A stretch of DNA of 9,277 nt from DASQDN01 sp035630195 (GTDB taxonomy: Bacteria > Acidobacteriota > Terriglobia > Bryobacterales > Bryobacteraceae), in NCBI GenBank assembly GCA_035630195.1, contig DASQLD010000030.1:1-9277 (forward strand), written 5' to 3'. The position numbers were made by a program, and so were the translations under genes. The notes under the pieces are model-generated. The model ran no database searches. It saw only the letters and a list, made by a program, of their open reading frames with translations, and was not told the DNA's origin. Positions 1 through 6,530 of the stretch are shown here, piece after piece (positions within the stretch are counted from its first letter, which is position 1; every line of letters starts with the position of its first letter).

Positions 1-369
1 AACGCGATCATGATGATCGACTTCGCGCTGGAAGCGCAGCGCAATGAGGGGAAGCCCCCGGCTGAAGCGATCTTCCAGGGCGCTATCCTTCGATTTCGTC
101 CGATCATGATGACAACCCTGGCCGCCGTGTTTAGCACCCTCCCCATTGCGCTGGGATTGGGCGCAGGCGCTGATTCGCGCAAACCTCTGGGTTTAGCGGT
201 GGTCGGTGGTCTGTTGGTCTCGCAGCTCGTAACTCTTTATTTGACGCCGGTGGTTTATGTCTATCTCGAGAAGCTGCACGATAAGGTGCAGTCATCGAAA
301 GACAAGCGTAAAGCGTCCAAGCGCCGTCGTGAGCTTGAACTCGAACAGCCGGAACCGGTGCACCAATAA
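1..369 (+). CDS. RND efflux pump inner-membrane subunit, C-terminal fragment (AcrB/MdtB-MdtC type)
   Basis: The 5' end lies outside the window; the visible 122 codons are in frame from base 1 and end at TAA 367-369. The sequence opens with N-A-I-M-M-I-D-F-A-L, the conserved segment after TM10 of HAE1-type RND pumps. A cytoplasmic helix containing A-E-A-I and R-F-R-P-I-M-M-T-T follows. Two hydrophobic stretches, at about residues 34-53 and 62-88, correspond to TM11 and TM12. The tail after T-P-V-V-Y is short, charged and lysine/arginine-rich, as expected on the cytoplasmic side. By family, this is the proton-driven inner-membrane subunit of a tripartite pump that exports drugs or other small molecules with a periplasmic adaptor and an outer-membrane channel. 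The closest recognisable type is MdtB/MdtC, but the substrate cannot be judged from this fragment. The family is certain; the subtype is inferred. Confidence 0.93.
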   Translation, partial: NAIMMIDFALEAQRNEGKPPAEAIFQGAILRFRPIMMTTLAAVFSTLPIALGLGAGADSRKPLGLAVVGGLLVSQLVTLYLTPVVYVYLEKLHDKVQSSKDKRKASKRRRELELEQPEPVHQ

Positions 370-374
370 AAGTT

Positions 375-437
375 CAGCCTAGCGCCACTCAGTTTGTTCG
401 GCCTACGGAGCACTTCAAACCAAGTGGCATAGGGCTG
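375..437. repeat. long imperfect inverted repeat between the efflux and SNF2 genes
   Basis: The arms 375-396 and 416-437 are near reverse complements: 18 of 22 positions pair. The paired blocks are CAGCC and TA (with a one-base bulge), GCCACT (384-389) with AGTGGC (423-428), and GTTTG (392-396) with CAAAC (416-420). They enclose a 19-nt loop. There is no T-run after the hairpin on the + strand, so it is not a classical terminator for the efflux operon. On the - strand the hairpin is followed by AACTTTTATT, but no gene is seen on that strand here. It could be a factor-dependent termination or mRNA-stabilising structure, or a dispersed palindromic repeat. Confidence 0.6.
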
Positions 438-459
438 CTAAGCTGATAGGCTCCTCCGC

Positions 460-3171
460 ATGGGCTCAGTCTCTCTTGCTCCAGCGCTGACTCCGCACGG
501 CCGTCTCGTCTTAGCCCAGCAGGCCGACGCGCAAAGCCTTGATGCAACGCTGGCTGGACGCTTGCGTGATGCTTTCGCACGCGGCTCGGGCCATGGTCTT
601 CTCTGGCTGGGGGCGAATGAAGCCGGAACAGCGCTTCCTCCCATTTACTCCTACTGGCGCGAATTCGGCGCACGGTACGTTACGACCCTCTGCACACAAC
701 CGGATCTCGATGTGCAGCGAGTGAAAGCGCGCGTGCCACGCCCGCCGGACGAAGAGTTGGAGTGGATGGTTCTGGGCGCTCCTCCCATGGTTGGCGCCGA
801 GTATTTGACGGCGGCGGTCCTCGACGCTTTGTGGCGGGAACTGGACGCGGCCCTCCAGGTGGAGTTGTCCGAATCCAACTGTGGAATACAGGAGTTTCTC
901 AAGCGTCGGAACCCGGCGTGGAACCTGGTGGGCCGCGTCCACTTCAATGTTGCCGAGAACCGCAAGGATTCCGAGGCGCCGTTTGCCTTTCTCGCAACTT
1001 ATACGACGCGGTTGTCCACGCAGGCTAAAGCCCAGCATCTACCGCTAGGACAGGCTCTGCGCGAGTACGCGGGCGCGGCCAACAAGGACCGTCTTTTGTC
1101 GTTGCTGCTTCCCGTGCAGCGAGCAGCTCAAAGTTGCGCCTGGTTGAAGGAGATGGTCGATCGAGGGGAGATTTTTCATCCGCTGCGCTGGACGTCTGGC
1201 GAAGCTATGCAGCTTTTGCGAGACATCCCGCAACTGGAGACGGCGGGGGTGATGGTCCGCATGCCCGCAGCATGGCGGGGCAACCGCCCACCGCGGCCGC
1301 GGGTGACGGGCACGGTTGGTGGCAAGGCCCCCTCGGCACTCGGCCAGGACGCGCTCCTCGATTTCCACATGGAATTGACGCTCGACGGTGAACCGCTCAC
1401 CGCCGATGAGATTAGTGAGTTATTGGCTAGATCTGACGGACTCGCACTGGTCCGAGGGCGCTGGGTGGAGATCGATCGGGATCAATTAAGCCGCATGATC
1501 GAACGCTTCCGCGAAGTCGAGCGGACGGCAGCTGCGAATGGTCTCGGCTTCCGCGAGGCCATGCGGCTGCTCGCCGGAGCCGATGTCGCAACCGATGATA
1601 CCTCCGCTGCGGCAGCCCACACCGACTGGGCCGAGGTGGTCGCAGGCCCATGGCTCGCGGAGACGCTGAAAGGGTTGCGCAGCCCGGAGGGACTAGCGCA
1701 AGTCGATCCTGGCGCAGCACTGAAGGGGACGTTGCGGCCCTATCAGCAGGTAGGCGTTCGCTGGCTTTATCTTCTCGCCAAGCTCGGTTTCGGGGCGTGC
1801 CTTGCCGATGACATGGGATTGGGCAAGACCATTCAAGTGCTTTCCCTGCTGCTCGTTCTCAAGCGCCAAACCAGCGGTAAACAGGAGCCAAGCCTGCTTG
1901 TGGCCCCCGCTTCTTTGCTCGCGAACTGGGCGTCGGAGATCGAACGGTTTGCACCAGAGTTGAACGTGCTGATCGCCCATCCATCTGCGTTTCCGGCGGG
2001 CGATCTCAAGGCGCTTCCGCCGGAGCGGCTACGGAATGTGGATCTCGTAATTACCAGCTACGGCTCCCTGCTTCGTCTTCCATGGATCGCGGAGCGCTCC
2101 TGGAGGCTAATTGTGCTGGACGAGGCGCAGGCCATCAAGAATCCGGGCGCCAAACAGACCCGGACCGTGAAACAACTCAGCGCTAGCGCGAAATTGGCCC
2201 TCACCGGCACGCCCGTAGAGAACCGGCTGGGAGATCTTTGGTCTATTTTTGACTTCATCAATCCGGGACTGCTGGGATCGCCGAAGGAATTCACCAGCTT
2301 CACCAAACGCCTGGCGGAGAGTCCCCATGGTTCCTACGGTCCTCTGCGTGAACTCGTGCGGCCCTACATTCTGCGCCGGCTGAAGACCGACAAGACGGTC
2401 ATCGCAGACCTGCCGGACAAAACCGAAATCAAAGCATTCTGCCAGCTCAGCCGCCAACAGGCTGCCCTCTACGAACAGGCGGTGCGGGAACTGTCTCAAC
2501 AGCTCGCGGACACGACGGGGATACAGCGCAAAGGCCTGGTGTTGTCGTTTCTGATGCGGTTCAAGCAGATCTGTAATCATCCTTCCCAATGGCTGGGAGA
2601 CGGAGCGTGGAGCGAAGACGATAGCGGCAAATTTGCGCGTTTGCGCGAGATTGCCGAAGTGGTCGCCGCCAAGCAGGAAAAGATGCTCGTTTTCAGCCAG
2701 TTCCGCGAGGTGACGGCGCCCCTCGCCGCTTTCCTCGGCTCAATCTTGGGAGGGCCCGGTCTGGTGCTGCATGGAGAGACTGAGGTAAAAAAGCGCAAGG
2801 AATTGGTGCGCCGCTTTCAGGAGGACGAAGCGGAGCGGTTCTTCGTGCTTTCGCTCAAGGCTGGAGGCACGGGCCTGAACCTGACAGCGGCCTCTCATGT
2901 CGTGCACTTCGACCGATGGTGGAACCCGGCGGTGGAGAACCAGGCTACAGACCGCGCCTTCCGGATCGGCCAGACCAGGAATGTGCTTGTGCACAAATTC
3001 GTGTGCCGAGGTACTGTAGAAGAGAAAATCGACCAGCTCATGGAATCGAAGAGCCAGCTTTCAAGGGATTTGCTGGAAGGTGGCGCCGACCTGCTCCTGA
3101 CGGAACTGAAAGACGAGGAGTTGCTAAGGCTGGTGGCGCTCGATATCAACAAGGCGTTAAAGGAGGCGTGA
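460..3171 (+). CDS. SNF2-family DNA-dependent ATPase/helicase (HepA/YwqA-like) with SNF2-associated N-terminal domain
   Basis: A 903-residue SNF2-family ATPase, expected to translocate on double-stranded DNA and remodel protein-DNA complexes in the cytoplasm. The first 420 residues form the accessory region; about 298-375 resembles the bacterial SNF2-associated domain (W-V-E-I-D core). The ATPase begins at L-R-P-Y-Q-Q (425-430). Motif I is D-D-M-G-L-G-K-T (450-457, Walker lysine K456), motif II is D-E-A-Q (554-557), and motif III is L-T-G-T-P (581-585). The second lobe carries L-V-F-S-Q-F (motif IV), G-G-T-G-L-N-L (802-808, motif V) and Q-A-T-D-R-A-F-R-I-G-Q (828-838, motif VI with its arginine finger). 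All key residues are present. The ATG at 460 is the first possible start after an in-frame TAA at 439-441; the Shine-Dalgarno is weak. It lies 3 bp upstream of a SWIM zinc-finger gene, so the two are almost certainly co-transcribed. Family certain; physiological role unknown. Confidence 0.96.
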   Translation: MGSVSLAPALTPHGRLVLAQQADAQSLDATLAGRLRDAFARGSGHGLLWLGANEAGTALPPIYSYWREFGARYVTTLCTQPDLDVQRVKARVPRPPDEELEWMVLGAPPMVGAEYLTAAVLDALWRELDAALQVELSESNCGIQEFLKRRNPAWNLVGRVHFNVAENRKDSEAPFAFLATYTTRLSTQAKAQHLPLGQALREYAGAANKDRLLSLLLPVQRAAQSCAWLKEMVDRGEIFHPLRWTSGEAMQLLRDIPQLETAGVMVRMPAAWRGNRPPRPRVTGTVGGKAPSALGQDALLDFHMELTLDGEPLTADEISELLARSDGLALVRGRWVEIDRDQLSRMIERFREVERTAAANGLGFREAMRLLAGADVATDDTSAAAAHTDWAEVVAGPWLAETLKGLRSPEGLAQVDPGAALKGTLRPYQQVGVRWLYLLAKLGFGACLADDMGLGKTIQVLSLLLVLKRQTSGKQEPSLLVAPASLLANWASEIERFAPELNVLIAHPSAFPAGDLKALPPERLRNVDLVITSYGSLLRLPWIAERSWRLIVLDEAQAIKNPGAKQTRTVKQLSASAKLALTGTPVENRLGDLWSIFDFINPGLLGSPKEFTSFTKRLAESPHGSYGPLRELVRPYILRRLKTDKTVIADLPDKTEIKAFCQLSRQQAALYEQAVRELSQQLADTTGIQRKGLVLSFLMRFKQICNHPSQWLGDGAWSEDDSGKFARLREIAEVVAAKQEKMLVFSQFREVTAPLAAFLGSILGGPGLVLHGETEVKKRKELVRRFQEDEAERFFVLSLKAGGTGLNLTAASHVVHFDRWWNPAVENQATDRAFRIGQTRNVLVHKFVCRGTVEEKIDQLMESKSQLSRDLLEGGADLLLTELKDEELLRLVALDINKALKEA
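3159..3166 (+). promoter_or_regulatory. strong ribosome binding site for the SWIM gene, inside the SNF2 3' end
   Basis: AAAGGAGG sits 8 nt before the ATG at 3175 and lies within the last codons of the SNF2 gene. It is a near-perfect anti-16S match. It shows that the SWIM protein is translated independently of, but coupled to, the upstream gene. It also fixes 3175 as the start. Confidence 0.85.
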
Positions 3172-3174
3172 TCG

Positions 3175-3948
3175 ATGGCGGATTTCTGGGGAAGGAAATC
3201 CTACACTCCCGTGGCAGAACGGCAACGGAGAGCGGCCAGGGAGATGGAGAAGCGCAAGAAGCAAGGGCAGGCTATCTCGCCGGTAATCATCGAAGGACGC
3301 GCCATCGCCAAGACCTTCTGGGGTAAGGCCTGGTGCGACAATCTGGAGCAGTATAGCGACTTTGCCAACCGGTTGCCGCGCGGGCGGACCTATGTGCGAA
3401 ACGGTTCGGTAATCGATCTTCAGATCGCTCCTGGCACGATCCATGCTCTGGTCAGCGGCTCAGCGATTTACAAAGTCGCGGTGACAGTTACTCCAGTCAC
3501 CAAGAGTCGCTGGAAATCCATCTGTACGGACTGCGCGGGCGCGATTGATTCGCTCGTCGAGCTTCTCCAGGGACGGTTTTCCAAGGGCGTCATGGAACGG
3601 ATTTGCATGCAGAACACGGGCCTGTTCCCGTCGCCCAGGGAGATCAAGCTTTCGTGCACTTGCCCCGACTGGGCCGATATGTGCAAGCATGTGGCGGCAG
3701 TGCTCTATGCCATCGGCGCCCGGCTCGACCTGCAACCCGAACTCCTCTTCCGGCTGCATCAAGTGGACCAGGAGGAGCTCATCGCCAAGGTTGGTAAGAC
3801 GCTACCGCTGGCCACGGAGGGACCGGCTGCATCGAAGCTCCTGGGCAGTGAAGATCTTGCCGATATGTTTGGCTTGGACATGGCTCAAGGTGTGCCCGCT
3901 GTTACAGAGGCGAAGCCAAGGCGTCGAAAAGCGCGGGCCGGCCAATAA
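3175..3948 (+). CDS. SWIM zinc-finger protein, partner of the SNF2 ATPase (YwqB-like)
   Basis: A 257-residue protein with a SWIM zinc finger of the form C-x-C-x6-C-x-H: C161, C163, C170 and H172 in the segment C-T-C-P-D-W-A-D-M-C-K-H. By family, SWIM fingers bind DNA or proteins, and in bacteria they are often encoded beside SNF2 ATPases. The N-terminal part (about 38-110, G-R-A-I-A-K-T-F-W-G-K-A-W onward) matches the conserved front domain of these proteins. An extra C-x-x-C at C117 and C120 lies ahead of the finger. After the finger, a helical stretch ends in L-F-R-L-H, typical of the family, and the tail is lysine/arginine-rich. There is no signal peptide or membrane segment, so it is cytoplasmic. 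The gene is 3 bp from the SNF2 stop, which suggests a two-subunit module with the finger giving target recognition. That role is inferred. Confidence 0.93.
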   Translation: MADFWGRKSYTPVAERQRRAAREMEKRKKQGQAISPVIIEGRAIAKTFWGKAWCDNLEQYSDFANRLPRGRTYVRNGSVIDLQIAPGTIHALVSGSAIYKVAVTVTPVTKSRWKSICTDCAGAIDSLVELLQGRFSKGVMERICMQNTGLFPSPREIKLSCTCPDWADMCKHVAAVLYAIGARLDLQPELLFRLHQVDQEELIAKVGKTLPLATEGPAASKLLGSEDLADMFGLDMAQGVPAVTEAKPRRRKARAGQ

Positions 3949-3971
3949 AAAAAGGGCGGCAGGCGCCGCCC
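3947..3971 (-). terminator. rho-independent terminator of the slipin gene, filling the convergent gap
   Basis: Read on the - strand, a 7-bp stem GGGCGGC/GCCGCCC with a 4-nt loop is followed directly by seven T residues (the A-run 3947-3953 on +). The stem starts at the last base of the slipin stop codon and the T-run overlaps the TAA of the SWIM gene. On the + strand the stem is followed by TATCGAATTTT, a poor T-tract. It should therefore stop slipin transcripts well and + strand transcripts less well. Confidence 0.85.
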
Positions 3972-5077
3972 TATCGAATTTTCACCGAGGTTTGAAGCAG
4001 TCCATTTAGACCGTCGACCACAGTGATCTTATCTACTCTCTCCGCGACCCTTTCCAGAGTCTCGAGCTCCTTCAGGCGAACCAATATCGGGTTGTCCTCC
4101 ATCAATTTGGCCGTGTTGAGCAGTGACCTTGTCGCCGCCGTTTCCTCACGCCGGCGAATCAGGTTGGCTTGGGCTTGCTTCTCAGCCGTGACCACCTGGT
4201 TCAGGATGTCGCGAATATCGCCGGGAAGAACGATGTCCTTGAGAGCGATGGCGCCCACGCGAACACCGTACTCTTCCATCGCCGCGCGGACCTCCGCCGA
4301 CACCGATTCATCGATATCGACCTTGTCCGCCAGCATCTCTTCAAGCGAGCGCTTTCCGAGCGTCTGCCGCACAGCGATTTGCAGCATGCGATACATAAGC
4401 TCGTTAACGTCCTTGACCCGGGATCGGGCCATGACCGGATCGACGATCTGATACACGGCCGACAGGTTGACTCGTACAGTCACCTTGTCCTTCGTCAGAA
4501 TCTCCTGACCAAGCACTTCAAGCGCCTGCCACCGCAAGTCCAGAACGTCGACTCGAGCGAGGCCCGCAACGTTCCAGAATGCGTACGTGCCCGCCGTCAG
4601 TTCGCGGATGAAGCGTCCATCGAGGTACAACAACCCACGCTTACCTTCCTCCACAACTGCCACCGTCGCCTGTGAATCCTTTCCCAATCGAAGGATCGAG
4701 GGCAACAGCAGCGCAGGAGCCAGAGCGTTCTCCTGGGCGTTGATCAGATCGTATGTCACCTCGATCGAACCACGCCAGAAGAGTACACGCTTACCAGGAC
4801 CGATGATGCGGGCAACTTTGTCGTCGAAGTAAACGACGGCCACCTGGGAGTCGGCCGTCTCGACTACGGTGAAGTAGCGCGATACCAATTCCCAGCGTTG
4901 CTTGGCAAGGAAGTCCGTCCACTCACTGAAGAGGACGAGATCCTTTACTTCGTGACGCTCTAGAGTCACACCGAACCCGACGATCCAGTAGTCTCCGGGC
5001 GCAAGAATATCCTCGAACCTGCCCTTGCGAATTAAAAAAACGCGCTCGTTATCGCCAACGAGAACGCGGCGCAACAT
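3971..5077 (-). CDS. slipin/stomatin-type SPFH (Band 7) protein with repeated N-terminal beta modules, no membrane anchor
   Basis: A 368-residue SPFH/Band 7 protein. The SPFH core runs from about residue 147 to 290 and includes L-D-L-R-W-Q-A-L-E-V, Y-Q-I-V-D-P and L-K-D-I-V-L-P. A charged, alanine/glutamate/arginine-rich coiled-coil helix follows (about 292-345), and the end is hydrophobic. Family members form oligomeric scaffolds at membranes and often regulate proteases or membrane domains. Stomatins usually start with a membrane hairpin; none is visible here. Instead, residues 1-146 contain two units resembling the first strands of the core (F-L-I-R-K-G-R-F-E-D-I-L-A-P-G-D-Y and V-A-R-I-I-G-P-G-K-R). 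The start at ATG 5077 is chosen because a good ribosome binding site lies 5 nt upstream; a TTG at 5104 would add nine residues and bury that site. A terminator follows the stop directly. Family confident; function unknown. Confidence 0.9.
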   Translation of the reverse strand: MLRRVLVGDNERVFLIRKGRFEDILAPGDYWIVGFGVTLERHEVKDLVLFSEWTDFLAKQRWELVSRYFTVVETADSQVAVVYFDDKVARIIGPGKRVLFWRGSIEVTYDLINAQENALAPALLLPSILRLGKDSQATVAVVEEGKRGLLYLDGRFIRELTAGTYAFWNVAGLARVDVLDLRWQALEVLGQEILTKDKVTVRVNLSAVYQIVDPVMARSRVKDVNELMYRMLQIAVRQTLGKRSLEEMLADKVDIDESVSAEVRAAMEEYGVRVGAIALKDIVLPGDIRDILNQVVTAEKQAQANLIRRREETAATRSLLNTAKLMEDNPILVRLKELETLERVAERVDKITVVDGLNGLLQTSVKIR

Positions 5078-5082
5078 GAAAA

Positions 5083-5090
5083 TCACCTCT
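5083..5090 (-). promoter_or_regulatory. ribosome binding site that sets the slipin start
   Basis: AGAGGTGA on the - strand lies 5 nt before the ATG at 5077. It rules in favour of this start over the in-frame TTG at 5104, which has no such site ahead of it. Confidence 0.75.
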
Positions 5091-5104
5091 CTTTTTTGCT
5101 TCAA

Positions 5105-5259
5105 TATGCTTAGAGCTCGTCAGACTAACTCACGAATCCGCCGCGGGCTTTCTCCATAGCGAGCACGGTACGAGCTACTCGCAGTTTCAAAGAATGCGCA
5201 AAGCTGCGAAGGTGAAGCTAGCCTGACTCGCCCCGTTTGCTTGCTGATGTAACCGAGGT
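5105..5259. other. non-coding spacer between the tRNA-like gene and the slipin gene
   Basis: No convincing gene is seen. On the - strand it is the leader between the tRNA-like gene and the slipin. It holds short dyads that could fold in RNA: GCGAG (5159-5163) with CTCGC (5178-5182), and TCGCAG (5179-5184) with CTGCGA (5204-5209). No T-run follows them, so I do not call a terminator. I found no clear sigma70 promoter for the slipin here; the best -10 (CATATT, just upstream of the ribosome binding site) lacks a matching -35. Confidence 0.4.
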
Positions 5260-5332
5260 CTCAGATAGCGGGATTCGAACCCGCGACCCGCAGAGTTTGC
5301 AGTCTGCTGCTCTACCCTTGAGCTATATCCAG
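5260..5332 (-). tRNA. tRNA-Cys(GCA)-like gene with 8-nt anticodon loop; possible pseudogene
   Basis: The - strand folds as a cloverleaf. The D arm is GCTC/GAGC with loop AAGGGTA. The T arm is perfect: GCGGG/CCCGC with loop TTCGAAT. The variable loop is GGGTC. The anticodon stem is GCAGA/TCTGC, but its loop is CTGCAAAC (5302 down to 5295), eight bases instead of seven; GCA at 5300-5298 follows the invariant T33 and reads Cys codons. The acceptor 5' strand CTGGATA pairs with TATCTGA through four good pairs, two G-U wobbles and a C-A mismatch at pair 1-72. The discriminator is G, whereas bacterial tRNA-Cys normally has U73. No CCA is encoded. The arms are too regular for chance, so this is a tRNA or recent tRNA remnant. 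Whether it is charged and functional is doubtful. Confidence 0.72.
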
Positions 5333-5423
5333 GTGGGAACCGGATCGCAATGCATCGCCGGTACACCGTACTTCAGAGAAGCGGCGCCAGTGAGGTTTTT
5401 TGATCCTCGACTATTGGCAAACA

Positions 5424-5452
5424 TTGGTCATTTCCTCCGGTCTGCTTAGAAT
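5424..5452 (+). promoter_or_regulatory. probable sigma70-type promoter for the propeller gene
   Basis: A -35 TTGGTC (5424-5429) and a -10 TAGAAT (5447-5452, five of six consensus bases) are separated by 17 nt. Transcription would start near 5459, about 50 nt before the preferred ATG. The -35 is weak, so the call rests on the -10 and the spacing. Confidence 0.5.
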
Positions 5453-5480
5453 AGCCTCACTCCGACGTGGTGGTCAAGAA

Positions 5481-5498
5481 GTTTTTTCAGTTTTTTCA
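5481..5498 (+). repeat. tandem 9-bp repeat with two T6 tracts before the propeller start
   Basis: GTTTTTTCA is present twice in direct tandem (5481-5489 and 5490-5498). It falls in the leader if the ATG at 5509 is used. If the GTG at 5467 were used it would encode a phenylalanine-rich run (F-F-Q-F-F-H), which is not expected ahead of a signal peptide. Confidence 0.7.
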
Positions 5499-5508
5499 CA
5501 GCGGTATC

Positions 5509-6525
5509 ATGATTGGCATGCCCGCACGCGTACTGGTGTTTCTCCTGGCCGGTTCATTCGCCTTTGCGCAAGAATCGCAACGAATTGCGAACATGAAGCA
5601 GCTCACATCCGGAGGACAGAATGCGGAAGCCTACTGGTCCCCGGACGGTAAGCAGTTGGTATTTCAATCGACTCGCGATGGAGCCCAGTGCGACCAGATC
5701 TACGTCATGGACGCCGATGGTAAGAATGTGAAGCGTCTCTCGAACGGAACCGGAGCGACCACGTGCGGCTACTTTCTACCGGACGGGAAGCACATACTGT
5801 ACGCGTCGACACACGAGGGTGGGGCGGCTTGTCCGCCACGCCCAGATCGATCGAAAGGCTATATGTGGGCAGTGCCTCCTTCTTACGAGATCTACACAGC
5901 AAGTCTCGATGGCAAGATCGTTAACAAGCTGACCAATGAGGCCGGCTATGATGCGGAAGCCACCGTCAGTTGGGAGAAGAAAAGCATCGTATACACCTCG
6001 AAAGCTTCCGGCGATCTCGACTTATGGTCGATGAAGATCGACGGGGGAAAGAAGAAGCGTCTCACTACGACACCCGGTTATGATGGGGGCGCATTCTTTT
6101 CGCGTGACGGAAAGAAGATGGTGTGGCGCGCGAACCATCCTGCGGCAGGCTCCGGTCTCGATCGCTACAACGAGTTGCTTGGCCAGGATTTGACGGCCCC
6201 GATGAAGATGGAGCTCTTCGTTGCGAACTCAGATGGATCGGACTCCAAACAGATCACGAGCTTTGGGTGCGCCAGCTTTGCCCCTCAGTTCAGACCGGAT
6301 GGGAAACGAATCATCTTCGCTTCGAACAAGAACAAATGCGACAGCCGTGAGTTCGAGTTATTCCTGATCGACACCGACGGCAAGAATCTCGAACAGGTGA
6401 CGTCGTTTGGCGGCTTCACGTCATTTCCTGACTTCTCTCCCGATGGCAAGCGGATCGTATTTACGTCGAGCCACGCGGCGAAGTCGCCTTACGAATTCAA
6501 CATCTTCGTCGCCGACTGGAAGTAG
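5509..6525 (+). CDS. exported TolB-like six-bladed beta-propeller protein (PD40 repeats)
   Basis: A 338-residue protein from the ATG at 5509. A signal peptide with hydrophobic core V-L-V-F-L-L-A-G ends at A-F-A before Q-E-S, so it should be exported. The mature part is six consecutive propeller blades, each with a PD40-type core: W-S-P-D-G-K-Q-L-V-F, F-L-P-D-G-K-H-I-L-Y, a degenerate V-S-W-E-K-K-S-I-V-Y, F-S-R-D-G-K-K-M-V-W, F-R-P-D-G-K-R-I-I-F and F-S-P-D-G-K-R-I-V-F. Each blade ends in a D-G-K-x-x-x-x-L-T-like turn. Six blades make a complete TolB-type propeller, but the TolB N-terminal domain is missing, so it is not TolB itself. Such periplasmic propellers bind proteins or ligands; the partner here is unknown. 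The start is uncertain: ATG 5518 gives an equally good signal peptide, and GTG 5467 is less likely. No strong ribosome binding site is seen. It converges on the M28 peptidase with 5 bp between stops. Confidence 0.88.
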   Translation: MIGMPARVLVFLLAGSFAFAQESQRIANMKQLTSGGQNAEAYWSPDGKQLVFQSTRDGAQCDQIYVMDADGKNVKRLSNGTGATTCGYFLPDGKHILYASTHEGGAACPPRPDRSKGYMWAVPPSYEIYTASLDGKIVNKLTNEAGYDAEATVSWEKKSIVYTSKASGDLDLWSMKIDGGKKKRLTTTPGYDGGAFFSRDGKKMVWRANHPAAGSGLDRYNELLGQDLTAPMKMELFVANSDGSDSKQITSFGCASFAPQFRPDGKRIIFASNKNKCDSREFELFLIDTDGKNLEQVTSFGGFTSFPDFSPDGKRIVFTSSHAAKSPYEFNIFVADWK

Positions 6526-6530
6526 ACGAG

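Noticed and set aside
511..1038. Long antisense open frames inside the SNF2 gene
   Set aside because: Their translations show no recognisable domain and no ribosome binding site, and they lie opposite a gene with complete conserved motifs.
460..3171. The SNF2 gene as part of a defence system such as DISARM
   Set aside because: DISARM needs methylase, DUF1998 and PLD-type partners. Here the only partner is a SWIM protein, flanked by efflux and slipin genes, so the YwqA/YwqB comparison is better.
5034..5040. A7/T7 homopolymer inside the slipin coding region as a phase-variation switch
   Set aside because: A single 7-base tract encoding an ordinary beta-strand is not enough evidence, and the frame is intact.
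5260..5332. tRNA-like gene as an integration site of a genomic island
   Set aside because: No integrase, no direct repeat of the tRNA 3' end and no mobile genes are visible in the window.
5387..5408. Possible terminator GAGG, T6, CCTC before the propeller gene
   Set aside because: The T-run lies in the loop rather than after the stem, the stem is only 4 bp, and no + strand gene ends upstream.
5237..5449. Open frame of 70 codons on the + strand containing G-I-R-T-R-D-P-Q-S-L-Q-S-A-A-L
   Set aside because: This is the antisense translation of the tRNA-like gene, a well-known source of false proteins in databases.
5467..5508. GTG start giving a 14-residue longer propeller protein
   Set aside because: The extension runs through the tandem T-rich repeat and puts a phenylalanine-rich stretch ahead of a good signal peptide; the ATG at 5509 or 5518 fits better.
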